A stretch of 35,458 bases of DNA, taken from NCBI GenBank assembly GCA_028291455.1, contig JAQGHY010000236.1:1-35458 (forward strand). Direction: 5' to 3'. This document shows positions 1-9,231 of the stretch, piece after piece. The notes under the pieces are model-generated. The model was not told where the DNA came from and searched no databases. It saw nothing but the letters and a program-made list of their open reading frames with translations. The translations under genes were made by a program, and so were the position numbers. The stretch is from Rubritepida sp. GTDB lineage: Bacteria; Pseudomonadota; Alphaproteobacteria; Acetobacterales; Acetobacteraceae. The first letter of the stretch is position 1, and every line of letters begins with the position of its first letter.

Positions 1-240
1 TTCGACGTGGATCAGCTCGTCGGCGTGCTGGCGCCGGCCGGCACACCATCGGCCATTGTGCAGCTCCTCGCCACGAAGTTGCGTGATGCGGTTCGGGACC
101 CAAACGGCATCACCCGTCTGCGTCGGGCCGGCTTCGACCCTGTCGGCACGACGCCAGAGGAATTCCGCGCCGTCATCGCGCGCGAATTGCCGAAATGGCG
201 CGAGGTCATCAGCAGGGCCGGCATTCGGCTGGATCTGTGA
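1..240 (+). CDS. Bug-family (TctC-like) tripartite tricarboxylate transporter substrate-binding protein, C-terminal part (5' truncated by window)
   Basis: C-terminal Bug pattern 'GVLAPAGTPSAIVQLLATKLRDAV...GFDPVGTTPEEFRAVIARELPKWREVISRAGI'; stop at 238-240. Confidence 0.85.
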   Translation, partial: FDVDQLVGVLAPAGTPSAIVQLLATKLRDAVRDPNGITRLRRAGFDPVGTTPEEFRAVIARELPKWREVISRAGIRLDL

Positions 241-303
241 GCCAGTAATCATCCCCGCGGCGCGGCAGCGAACCACCACAAGCACTCAGCAAGGAGAGAA
301 GAT

Positions 304-1026
304 ATGTACGGCTGGAGAGGACGCATTGGCCTTCTGGTGCCATCCATCAACACCACGATGGAGCCCGAATTTTGGCGCCTCGCGCCGCGAGGTGTTTCCG
401 TACACACGGCACGCATCGCGGGCGGCCGGCATGGGACGCCGGAGGAACTGCGCGGCATGGAGGCCGAGGCGCGACTTTCCGCCAAGCGCGTGGCGAGTAC
501 CGAGCCCAGCGTCGTCGTCTATGGCTGCACCTCCGGAAGCTTCTTCGAAGGGCCGGCTTGGAACCGCATGATTTGCGAGGAGCTGACCAAGATCACCGGG
601 GCACCGACGGTGACCACGGCCGGCGCCATGGTCGATTGCCTGATGCGCCACGGCCATAAGAAGGTGACTGTCGTCACACCCTATGTCGACCTTACCAACC
701 AACGCCTGAAGAGCTTTTTGGCGGAGCATGGCATCGAGGTGGCGGAACTCGCGACTTTCGACATGCTGGACATGTTCGATCACGCCAAGGTTCTGCCGGA
801 GGAGATCTACCGGAAGGTCAAGGAGACAGTCACGCCGGATGCGAGCGCCGTCTTCGTGGCGTGCACGCAGCTCAGGGCACTGGAAGTCGTCGACATCTTG
901 GAGCGCGACCTTGGAAAGCCCGTGTACTCTGCGGTGCAGGCGACAGCGTGGCGGGCCTTCGAGGAGTTACGCGTCGACCCAGCCATCACCGATTGCGGCA
1001 GCCTCCTCCGGAGCTTGAGCAAATAG
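304..1026 (+). CDS. Asp/Glu racemase superfamily protein (maleate cis-trans isomerase / arylmalonate decarboxylase-like)
   Basis: 'RIGLLVPSINTTMEPEFW', 'VVYGCTSGSFFEG' and 'AVFVACTQLRALEVVDILERDLGKPVYSAVQATAW': two Cys motifs typical of the fold; ggagag-type RBS upstream. Confidence 0.85.
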   Translation: MYGWRGRIGLLVPSINTTMEPEFWRLAPRGVSVHTARIAGGRHGTPEELRGMEAEARLSAKRVASTEPSVVVYGCTSGSFFEGPAWNRMICEELTKITGAPTVTTAGAMVDCLMRHGHKKVTVVTPYVDLTNQRLKSFLAEHGIEVAELATFDMLDMFDHAKVLPEEIYRKVKETVTPDASAVFVACTQLRALEVVDILERDLGKPVYSAVQATAWRAFEELRVDPAITDCGSLLRSLSK

Positions 1027-1039
1027 GACTTGCACGGCA

Positions 1040-1392
1040 TCGGCGTCCTTCGCAGCAGATCCTGGCGGATTTGCTGGTAACCGCACGCGGGACGCCACCC
1101 GTTTGATCAGCGAGGCGGCTGCCAGGGCGTGCAGCGCGCGACGGGGATGGAGCCCGCCAGGCGGAGGCCGGCCTCGCGTCCCTTTTTTATCGCCGATGCG
1201 GCATCGACAATGTGATTGGACGATGATGCCGATACCACCGTCGGTGCTTTCAACCGTAGCGATCGGCCGCAAGCTACTCATTAGGCTCATAATGCAGGGC
1301 ACTTCGCAGCGGTATTCTACTACGAGCGGGCTGAAGCTAGTGCATATCCGGTAGGACGTCCGGCGGATTGGCCAACAACGAACACTTGGCAA
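1040..1392 (-). pseudogene. possible degenerate LysR-type effector-domain remnant (weak)
   Basis: Minus-strand frame has 'GGIGIIVQS...' and 'LHPRRALHALAAAS', loosely like an LTTR C-terminal domain; no HTH present. Confidence 0.2.
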
Positions 1393-2058
1393 TGGGTTTC
1401 CCTCAAGTGAACCGCCGAGCAGTCTCAGTTTTTTTGTGATGGGACGGGCTTAGCAAGCGTTTTTCAGCCTGTTGTGAAGATAAAGCTTGAGACGAAGCTG
1501 AATGGATGCGGCGGCAAAGCAGGACCGAGATCTCGCCAAGCCTAGCGAATCACGCCTACCGTGAGATCGAGCAGGTGCGCCTGGCCCAATACCGCGATCG
1601 TCCGAGGCGGTACCCGCGGCGCCCTCCAATCTTCTGCCGATCACCTAGCGCCGGCTGCCCCCGCTGGCTCCTTCACTTGCAGCGATTGCCAAGAGTCGCC
1701 TTGCTTTTCCTGACCGCATCCACCCAGATCGGCCGCGACGCCCTGGGCGAGGCCGCATGACGAACCAAGGTGCCGTTCTGTCGAAGCTTCGAAGGACGAC
1801 CTCGGAGAGAAACATCCACCAACATTTATCGGCAGCGGAAGCAAAATCCCTCAGGGAGCCTCATAAAGTAGTGCCAACAGAACTATCGTGTTTTCGGTCA
1901 TCCAAAAGTGCAGGCGCGGAAAGTTCGGCTGAAAGACGACCTAGCGCGATGCGGCTTACATTCGCGGAATTCCACATCGCAAAGAAATATCCTAGCTTCT
2001 CCGAAGAAGACCGCGCGGCACAACCGACGCGGCGGAGATTCCCGGGAAGGATCCAACC

Positions 2059-3060
2059 ATGCACAGACGCGGTCTCATGCTCGGTACAACCATGCTTCTG
2101 CCAAGCTTGGCGGTGGCGCAGCAGGCGCCCCCTGCCCTGCCGCGCCTATCTGATTTTCCTACCCGGCCGATCGAGCTCGTCGTAGCATTCCCTGCCGGCG
2201 GCGGGATGGATGTGACGGCGCGCATCATCGCCCGCCATGCCGAACGCCTCACCGGCCAGCGCTTCTTCGTCAACAACCGCACGGGCGGCGCGGGCATGGT
2301 CGCGCATGCCTATCTCGCGCGGCAGGCTCCGAGCGACGGCTACACCGTCGGCATCGTCTCAAGCGGCGTCTTCGCCGACAGCATGCTCCGCGCCCGGGGG
2401 CTGTGGAGCCACGCGGATGTCGAGCTCGCCGCCTTCATCAATTTCGATCCGACCAACTGGATCGTCTCCGCGCGCGGCCCCATGGCGGGGCTAAGTTTGG
2501 CGCAGATCGTCTCGCGCGCTCGGGAAAATCCGGAGAGCATCCGCATCTCGATGCTGCCGGAAAGTAGCTCGCAATTCATCATTGAGCAGGTCGAGCGCAG
2601 CACAGGCGCACGCTTTATCAAGGTGCCCTTCCAAGGCGGCATTCCCGGCATGACCGCGATGCTCGGCGGCCATATCGACATCGCCACTGTCTTCTTCTCC
2701 GAGTACCGCTCGCAGCTGGAATCGGGCGGGGTTCGCGCCGTGGCGGTCGCCGGTTCAGAGCGGACCGCGAGCCAGCCCGAGGTGCCGACCTTCAACGAGG
2801 TACTGGGCACGCAGGACGTCCTCTGGGCCGCCTGGCGCTTCGCTGTGGTGCCTAAGGCCGTCCCAGCCGACCGGCGAGAATATCTTTCCGCCGTCATCCG
2901 CGCCGCCGTGGCGGACCCGGACGCTCAACGCGAATTCACCCAGACCGGCGTGCTGCTCGACCCCTCCCTGGCCGATCCGGCCAAGATGAACGCCGCTGCA
3001 GCGCAGTTGATCTCCACGCAGCAGGGGTTCCTGCGCGAGACCGGAAGGATACAGCCCTGA
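2059..3060 (+). CDS. Bug-family (TctC-like) substrate-binding protein
   Basis: Signal peptide; 'FPTRPIELVVAFPAGGGMDVTARIIARHAERLTGQRFFVNNRTGGAGMVAHAYLA...DGYTVGIVSSG'; RBS 'ggaagg' upstream. Confidence 0.92.
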   Translation: MHRRGLMLGTTMLLPSLAVAQQAPPALPRLSDFPTRPIELVVAFPAGGGMDVTARIIARHAERLTGQRFFVNNRTGGAGMVAHAYLARQAPSDGYTVGIVSSGVFADSMLRARGLWSHADVELAAFINFDPTNWIVSARGPMAGLSLAQIVSRARENPESIRISMLPESSSQFIIEQVERSTGARFIKVPFQGGIPGMTAMLGGHIDIATVFFSEYRSQLESGGVRAVAVAGSERTASQPEVPTFNEVLGTQDVLWAAWRFAVVPKAVPADRREYLSAVIRAAVADPDAQREFTQTGVLLDPSLADPAKMNAAAAQLISTQQGFLRETGRIQP

Positions 3061-3061
3061 G

Positions 3062-5080
3062 ATGGACCACTCCCTTGTCTCCAGCGTGACGGAGAGGGCC
3101 GGCGAGGCCGCACCCTACCCGCACCTCTTCAGCCCCTTCACCCTGGCGGGCCACCGGCTGCGCAACCGCGTGGCCCATCTGGCCATCACCACCTCGCTCA
3201 GCCAGGGCGGGCAGGTGACCGACCGGCTGATCCAGTACCACGCCAACCGCGCGCGCGGCGGCACCGCCATGATCATCGCCGAGCCCATCAACATGCCGCC
3301 ACACCAGAAGGTGGGCGCAAAGGTGGATGCCGGCAGCGATCAGCACATGGACGGCCTGAAGCGCTGGGCCGATGCGGTGGAGAGCCACGATTGTCGCCTC
3401 ATCGCGCAGGTTCAGGATGCCGGGCGCGGCCGCCACGCGCCGGGCCGCAACCCCGATGCCGTCGGCGCATCGCCCCTGCCCGACGACATAAGCTGGACCG
3501 TGCCGCATGCCATGACGGCTGGGGAGATTGGCGTCATGGTCGAGGGCTTCGCGGAGGCTTGCGCGCGCGTGAAGCGCTGCGGCTTCAGCGGCGTGGAAAT
3601 CTCCGCTGGCCACGGGCATTTGTTTCATCAGTTCATGTCGCCTTGGTCGAACGTCCGAGATGACGAGTACGGCGGAGCTTTCGCGGGCCGAATGCGGCTG
3701 ACGCTGGAACTGATGGCAGCAATCCGCGCCGCCTGCGGCCGAGATTTCATCTTGGGCGTAAAGCTTCCGGGCAATGACGGCGTGTCCGGCGGCATCGGCC
3801 CTGAACTAGCGGGCGAAATCGCCCAATGCGTCGCCGCCACCGGCCACGCCGACTACATCTGCTTCGCTCAGGGCTCCCATCATCGCAGCCTGGAGATGCA
3901 CACGCCCGACGGCCACACGCCGCCGCTAACCTATCGCGGCCTGATGCAACAACTCCGCCCGCGGATCGGCAATATCCCACTTATGGCCCTGGGCCGCATC
4001 ACCGATCCGGCCGAAGCCGAGGGCCTGCTAAGCCATGGCGAGGCGGAATTGATCGGCCTCGGCCGCCCGCTGATCACCGATCCCGCCTGGCCACGCAAGG
4101 CCGCGGCGGGCCGCGCGCGCGACATTCGCTACTGCGTCTCCGGCAACAGCTGCTGGCATGCGGTGATCTCGCACCGCCCCATCGCCTGCGACAACAACCC
4201 GCGCGTCGCGGAGGTGGATGAGCTGGATGAAGTTACGCCCACGGCTCATCCTCGCAGGATCGTCGTGGTCGGCGGCGGGATCGCCGGGCTCGAAGCCGCG
4301 TGGGTGGCGGCGACGCGCGGGCATCAGGTCACACTGTTTGGCCGCTCGGCGGAGCTTGGCGGAAAGTTGCGGCTGATCTCCGCCCTGCCCGGCGGCGAGC
4401 AATTCACCAGCATATACGACTACCAGCAGGTGGCGGCCGAAAAGGCAGGCGTCCGGTTCGTGCTCGGCGCTGCTGCCACGAGCGAGGGCATCCTCGCCCT
4501 CGCGCCGGACGCCGTCATCCTCGCCACCGGCTCCGCTATGATCTGGCCGCGTTGCCTGCCTGCGGAATTGCAAGCCGACGGGTTCGTGCAGGATCTGCGC
4601 AGCGCGCTGCCCGACCTCCTCCGCGTGCAGCAGCGCCAGCCAGGCACGGCGGTGCTCTTTGACATGGACCACACCGACGGCACCTATGCCGCCGCAGAAC
4701 TGCTGCACCGCATCTTCGAACACGTCGTGCTGGTGACACCGCGCGACAGCATCGCGCAGGATACCTACCTGGTGACGCGACAAGGCATTCTGCGGCGCTT
4801 CCACCAGCTGGGAATTGAAATTCGCCTGCATTCCGAGCCGCATTGGAGCGCAACCATGGAAGAAGGCGTCTTAGAGATTACCAACGTCTATACCGGCCAG
4901 CGCAGTTCTATCGAGAACGTCGCCTTCTTTGCCTTTTCAAGCCCCCGGGCGGCCGAGAACGCCCTTGTGGCGCCGCTCCGATTGGCCGGCATCGATGTGC
5001 TCGTCATCGGTGACGCGAAGGTAGCACGCAGTGCCATGGCCGCTACGGCGGAGGGTCATGCCGCCGGGCGCGCCGTATAG
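3062..5080 (+). CDS. Old Yellow Enzyme-type NADH:flavin oxidoreductase with C-terminal FAD/NAD(P)-binding domain (2,4-dienoyl-CoA reductase / TMADH-like)
   Basis: OYE barrel motifs 'HLFHQFMSPWSNVRDDEYGGAFAGRMRLTLEL', 'GLGRPLITDPAWP'; Rossmann 'VVVGGGIAGLEAAWVAATRGHQVTLFGRSAELGGKL'. Confidence 0.92.
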   Translation: MDHSLVSSVTERAGEAAPYPHLFSPFTLAGHRLRNRVAHLAITTSLSQGGQVTDRLIQYHANRARGGTAMIIAEPINMPPHQKVGAKVDAGSDQHMDGLKRWADAVESHDCRLIAQVQDAGRGRHAPGRNPDAVGASPLPDDISWTVPHAMTAGEIGVMVEGFAEACARVKRCGFSGVEISAGHGHLFHQFMSPWSNVRDDEYGGAFAGRMRLTLELMAAIRAACGRDFILGVKLPGNDGVSGGIGPELAGEIAQCVAATGHADYICFAQGSHHRSLEMHTPDGHTPPLTYRGLMQQLRPRIGNIPLMALGRITDPAEAEGLLSHGEAELIGLGRPLITDPAWPRKAAAGRARDIRYCVSGNSCWHAVISHRPIACDNNPRVAEVDELDEVTPTAHPRRIVVVGGGIAGLEAAWVAATRGHQVTLFGRSAELGGKLRLISALPGGEQFTSIYDYQQVAAEKAGVRFVLGAAATSEGILALAPDAVILATGSAMIWPRCLPAELQADGFVQDLRSALPDLLRVQQRQPGTAVLFDMDHTDGTYAAAELLHRIFEHVVLVTPRDSIAQDTYLVTRQGILRRFHQLGIEIRLHSEPHWSATMEEGVLEITNVYTGQRSSIENVAFFAFSSPRAAENALVAPLRLAGIDVLVIGDAKVARSAMAATAEGHAAGRAV

Positions 5081-5115
5081 AGACCGGGCTGCCGCCGAAC
5101 CCGCCATCGCAAACA

Positions 5116-5163
5116 GGTTCGCCTAGCTTCAGGATCACCTCCATCTCAAGCCGGAGGCGAACC
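5116..5163. terminator. possible bidirectional terminator / inverted repeat between convergent genes
   Basis: Perfect 9-bp arms GGTTCGCCT (5116-5124) / AGGCGAACC (5155-5163) between convergent CDSs ending at 5080 (+) and 5177 (-); no T-tract. Confidence 0.35.
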
Positions 5164-5176
5164 GCAACAGGGCGGC

Positions 5177-5755
5177 TCAATCGAAGGAAATTTCGGCCGA
5201 ACTGCTGATCTCCGCGAAACGGTCGAGCGTCGCAATGCCCGCCTGATGCGCCGAGGCTGAAGCGGCGGCGCAGCAATCCTCCAGCACAACGCAGCGGTAA
5301 TCCCGGTCATGGCCGTCGCGTACGCCCGCCTGCACCACCGCGACGGTAGAGACGCCGGACATCACGATCCGCTCAATGCCATTGGCACGCAGAATCGGTT
5401 CCAGACTGGTCCCATAGAAGGGGCTCACGCGGTGCTTTACGATGTCGAAATCGCCCTCCTGAGGTTTGAGCGAGGCATGCACCTCCGTGCCCCAGCTGCT
5501 TAGCTTGAACAGCCCGTGCTGCTTGGCGCCGGCGAAGATAATGGATGTGGTGGGACATTCACGGTAATCGGGCGAGAAGCCGACGCGCACATAGCCGATC
5601 ATCACCCCCGCCGTGCGTGCCTTTGCAATCGCCGTCGCAGTCTTCGGCAGTATGCCGCGCCCCTGGACCTCGGCACCCAGGGGAGAGCGGCCATTGGGAC
5701 CATCCTCCGCGACGAGGTCGTTCTCCATGTCGAGGACAAGGTAGATGCTCTTCAT
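5177..5755 (-). CDS. isochorismatase-like cysteine hydrolase family protein (nucleophile position is Val)
   Basis: 'YLVLDMENDLV' (Asp), 'DFDIVKHRVSPFYGTSLEPILRANGIERIVMSGVSTVAVVQAGVRDGHDRDYRCVVLEDCCAA' layout of the family. Confidence 0.85.
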   Translation of the reverse strand: MKSIYLVLDMENDLVAEDGPNGRSPLGAEVQGRGILPKTATAIAKARTAGVMIGYVRVGFSPDYRECPTTSIIFAGAKQHGLFKLSSWGTEVHASLKPQEGDFDIVKHRVSPFYGTSLEPILRANGIERIVMSGVSTVAVVQAGVRDGHDRDYRCVVLEDCCAAASASAHQAGIATLDRFAEISSSAEISFD

Positions 5756-5935
5756 ATCGGCTGCTCCTGAAGGTTCTTAAAAATCATTCTAGCCGCAGCC
5801 CCACGGCGCACCAGCTCGGCCCAGCGCCGAAGATCCTGCTTGATCTTGAGGTGGACCTCCGCGGGTGTGCTCGCCTCCACGTCGAGCCCATACTGGTTCA
5901 TCAGCCAGGCCACGTGCCTGAAGTGCGAAGCATGT
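5752..5935 (-). pseudogene. 3' remnant of a Bug-family receptor gene (approximate limits)
   Basis: 'LMNQYGLDVEASTPAEVHLKIKQDLRRWAELVRRG' matches the Bug C-terminal helix pattern; no N-terminal or central Bug domain upstream in frame. Confidence 0.5.
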
Positions 5936-6100
5936 GCGCAACCTCCCGGTAGCGTCGATATGACCAGCTGTGCATGGCGGCGGCGCCGGCGCGCCAGACA
6001 GAACTGGCCTTGAAACCCGAGCGGGAAAAGAGTCAGCCCCTTGATCCGCACGCGAAGGGGCGCGCGAGCGGGAGACGCCTCAGGACCCCGGATTTAATAT

Positions 6101-6937
6101 TCAGGATCGGGACGCGCGCCGTTCGACTTGATTGAGGAATGCCTCCACTTCCCGGTTGAAGGCCGCCGGCTCCTCGAGGTTGATGGCGTGGCCCGTTCCA
6201 GGCGCCATCCACAGGAGGGCATCCGGCAGGACGCGCTTGAGGAAGACGCTGGCGTCGATGCACGGCCCATCCTCGTCGCCTACCGCCAGGAGGATCGGAA
6301 GATTCAGACCCCGCAGCTGCTCCTCCCAGTGATAGACGGGGTCGCGCCCGCCCTGGTAGTGACGCCGCGTCAGCGCCGAACCGAGCGCGGAATGTTCGCG
6401 CAGATGCGCCACAAATTCCTCCCAACCGCGCGGATCCTTGCGCTTCAGCTGGATGCGGTTGGCGGCATGGGCGAGGTCGATCGCCTCCTGGTGCCAGCCA
6501 ACTGCGAGGAGGCGCTGCGCATTTCCCTCCTGCGTGCGGCGGAACGCCTCCAGCTCCGACAGCTCGGAGCCTCCACCGACCCCGGCGAGCACTACCGCGC
6601 TCGCCCGTTCAGGATGCCGTAGCGCGAACAGGAGGCTCGCGAAGGCACCCATGCTCAGACCGACGATATGCGCGCGCGCGACGCCAAGCCCGTCGAGCAC
6701 GGCCAGAATATCGTTCGCCGAATGATCTTGCCCGTAGAGCGTCGGGTCCTCCGGAACCTCGGAAGGCGGGTAGCCTCGCGCGGCATAGGTGATGACGCGA
6801 TGCGACCGCGAGAAATGGCGGACCTGCCCCTCCCATTCGCGGTGATCGGCCGCGAATTCGTGCACGAAGAGGATCGGATAACCACTGCCGGCCTCCTCGA
6901 CGTGAAGGCGGGCACCCTGTGCCTGAATGGTGGCCAT
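6101..6937 (-). CDS. alpha/beta fold hydrolase (3-oxoadipate enol-lactonase-like)
   Basis: 'ILFVHEFAADHREWEGQ', nucleophile elbow 'GLSMGAFASL', 'VGDEDGPCIDAS', 'APGTGHAINLEEPAAFN'; start taken at MATIQ. Confidence 0.9.
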   Translation of the reverse strand: MATIQAQGARLHVEEAGSGYPILFVHEFAADHREWEGQVRHFSRSHRVITYAARGYPPSEVPEDPTLYGQDHSANDILAVLDGLGVARAHIVGLSMGAFASLLFALRHPERASAVVLAGVGGGSELSELEAFRRTQEGNAQRLLAVGWHQEAIDLAHAANRIQLKRKDPRGWEEFVAHLREHSALGSALTRRHYQGGRDPVYHWEEQLRGLNLPILLAVGDEDGPCIDASVFLKRVLPDALLWMAPGTGHAINLEEPAAFNREVEAFLNQVERRASRS

Positions 6938-6951
6938 GACGACTCCTGAAC

Positions 6952-7920
6952 TCAATTGAGGGTGATGTTGGCCTGCTGGATGACCTCAGCGAACCGCGCC
7001 TGCTCGCGGCCGAGCAACTCCGCATAGTCGGCAGAAGAACTGGCGATCGGTATGATCCCGTTTTCCTCCAGCCTTTGCCGGACCTGCGGGGCCCGGCCCG
7101 CGGCACGGAAGGCGGCCTCGATCCTGGTGCGGATCGCCAGGGGCGTCGCCGCGGGCACGACGATGCCAATATTTGCGCTGGCAGGAATGCCGGGGTAGCC
7201 GAGCTCGCCCAGCGTCGGCACGTCGGGCAGAAGATCCAGCCGCGTGTCGTAGCCGACGGCAAGGGCGCGCAGCCTGCCCTCCGCCAGCAAATCCTGGACC
7301 TCGACTAGGGTGGGAAGCATCAGCTGAAGGCGCGCCGCCAGAAGATCGGGCAGCGCCGGACCACGATAGGGCACGTGCACCAACTCGATCCCCGCGCTGC
7401 GTTGGATGATTTCCGTCACGAGATGTGCGGTGGTGCCGATGCCGGTGGAGGCGAAGGCCAGTTCCCCCGGCTTCGACTTGGCTAGCGCGACGAACTCGGC
7501 CAAGGAACGGACCGGAAGCGAAAACGGCACCACCAGCACCACCGGCGAAGAACTCAGCCTTGTCACGGGAGCGAGGTCCGAAAGGCTGAACGTCAGGTTA
7601 CGTTGCAGCAGCGGGACGACGGTGTAGCTCGATCCGGTGGCAAGCAGGGTGTAGCCGTCCGGCGCGGCTCGAGCGACCTCAGCCGTACCGATCGCGCCCG
7701 CGGCCCCTGCCCTGTTCTCGATGACGATCGGCTGGCCAAGATTCTGCGCGGCAGCAGGGGCGAAGAGGCGGATAACCGTGTCCATGGTGCCGCCCGTCTG
7801 AAAGGGAACGACGAGGCGAAGCGGACGGGTGGGCCAGGCCTTCTCGGCGGAGGACGCGGAGGCGGAGCTCGATATGGCGGAGGCCGCGCCGAGCAAGGCG
7901 CGACGGGACAGGATGCTCAT
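6952..7920 (-). CDS. Bug-family (TctC-like) substrate-binding protein
   Basis: 'WPTRPLRLVVPFQTGGTMDTVIRLFAPAAAQNLGQPIVIENRAGAAGAIGTAEVARAAPDGYTLL'. Confidence 0.92.
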   Translation of the reverse strand: MSILSRRALLGAASAISSSASASSAEKAWPTRPLRLVVPFQTGGTMDTVIRLFAPAAAQNLGQPIVIENRAGAAGAIGTAEVARAAPDGYTLLATGSSYTVVPLLQRNLTFSLSDLAPVTRLSSSPVVLVVPFSLPVRSLAEFVALAKSKPGELAFASTGIGTTAHLVTEIIQRSAGIELVHVPYRGPALPDLLAARLQLMLPTLVEVQDLLAEGRLRALAVGYDTRLDLLPDVPTLGELGYPGIPASANIGIVVPAATPLAIRTRIEAAFRAAGRAPQVRQRLEENGIIPIASSSADYAELLGREQARFAEVIQQANITLN

Positions 7921-8050
7921 GCAAAGGTCCTTGAAGGGGTGATCACGCGGGCATCACGCGAGCGACGGCTGGGCGCGGGCGAAAGCGAGGGAAAGCCCCC
8001 CGCTAAGGCCGGGGACAGAAGCCGACGGCAATCTGGGGCGGAAGCGCTTG

Positions 8051-8749
8051 TCATCGCGGTCCGAGGAGGGTCTGTTCGAGCATTGCGGAGCCGCGTTGTG
8101 CCGCCAGCGCCGCGGCGTCGGCCCGGAAAGGCGGATATCCGTTGCGCGCAAAGCCGTGGCCAGCATTCGCGTAGACGTGGACCGCCACGTCCTCGCGGCC
8201 GTCGTAGAGCTGGCGAACGGCCTCCAAGGTGGATGGGGGAACCCAGGGGTCAGTTTCACCGAAATGCAGGATCGATGGCACGGCCAGACCGGCCAACTCA
8301 TCGAGATGCTGCTCCAGCTTCACGCCGTAATAGGAAATCGCGGCGTCGACAGGCTCCCGGATGGCGGCGAGCAGCGCCAAGCGCCCGCCGAGGCAGAAGC
8401 CGATCACGCCAACCCGTGCCGCAGCACCCAGCTGGTTGCGCAGGGCACCGGCGGCCACGCCGACATCGCCAACGACCGCATCGATGTCCACCGCCTCTCC
8501 ATTGGCGCGCGCACGTTCGGGTTGATCGTAGTCGAGATGCTGTCCGGGCCCCTGGCGCCAGAAGAGGTCGGGAACCAGGACGGTGTGCCCCCGCGCGGCA
8601 TAGGACGAAGCCACTCCGCGCGCCCATGAGTTGACGTTGTAGACCTCAGGAAGAAGCACGATGCCCGCGCCGTTGGGGCGCTCCGGCGCTGCCACGAAGG
8701 CTTTGAACGTCCGGCCGTCCCTGGCCTTAAGGCAATAAGCGTCGCTCAT
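8051..8749 (-). CDS. dienelactone hydrolase family protein
   Basis: 'GIVLLPEVYNVN', 'VGVIGFCLGGRLALLAA' (Cys nucleophile), 'HFGETDPWVPP', 'YANAGHGFARNG'. Confidence 0.92.
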   Translation of the reverse strand: MSDAYCLKARDGRTFKAFVAAPERPNGAGIVLLPEVYNVNSWARGVASSYAARGHTVLVPDLFWRQGPGQHLDYDQPERARANGEAVDIDAVVGDVGVAAGALRNQLGAAARVGVIGFCLGGRLALLAAIREPVDAAISYYGVKLEQHLDELAGLAVPSILHFGETDPWVPPSTLEAVRQLYDGREDVAVHVYANAGHGFARNGYPPFRADAAALAAQRGSAMLEQTLLGPR

Positions 8750-8800
8750 TAGAGTTAGCCTTTTACTAGATACCGTCGCTAAATCCTATTTTCACTATTA

Positions 8801-8814
8801 TCAATAGCTATTGA
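8801..8814. promoter_or_regulatory. 14-bp perfect palindrome TCAATAGCTATTGA in divergent intergenic region (candidate operator)
   Basis: Exact dyad TCAATAG|CTATTGA, about 50 bp upstream of the dienelactone hydrolase start. Confidence 0.5.
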
Positions 8815-8885
8815 GGATATCGCTGGCGAGGGGGCTTGGTGCCTGTGGCCAAGACAGGGCTGCCTGAACGTCGATCCATCGCGGG

Positions 8886-9056
8886 ATGACGCTGCAGGAG
8901 GCTTTTTTCGCGGCTCATAAGGACAACTCGGCCACGGTCGCGGGGGGAGCTCCGACCTGCCTGCCGCGTCCGTCCAGCCTCGGAAGGTTGTTCACGGCAC
9001 TGCGCAAGCCGCCGCTAGCGGCCGGAAAGCGCGTCGCGAGACAGTTGGCCGCCTAG
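8886..9056 (+). CDS. possible small hypothetical protein (56 aa)
   Basis: ATG..TAG frame MTLQEAFFAAHKDNSATVAGGAPTCLPRPSSLGRLFTALRKPPLAAGKRVARQLAA; no clear RBS. Confidence 0.25.
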   Translation: MTLQEAFFAAHKDNSATVAGGAPTCLPRPSSLGRLFTALRKPPLAAGKRVARQLAA

Positions 9057-9231
9057 CTGCCTCGAACGGCCTGGCTCTATTTATCGTTGACTACTTGTTG
9101 AAATTGTATTTCACTATAAATAATGATTTATCTGCTCAAGCGCGCTCAGCTGTGCGCCCTGCAGCACGCGAGCTCGCGATGGAACGAGTTGCCACGAACC
9201 GATGCCACCACTGGAAAACGGAGAGCCACAG

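Noticed and set aside
4028-4843. Minus-strand 271-aa ORF inside the OYE-like gene
   Set aside because: Shadow ORF; the plus frame carries clear OYE/FAD motifs.
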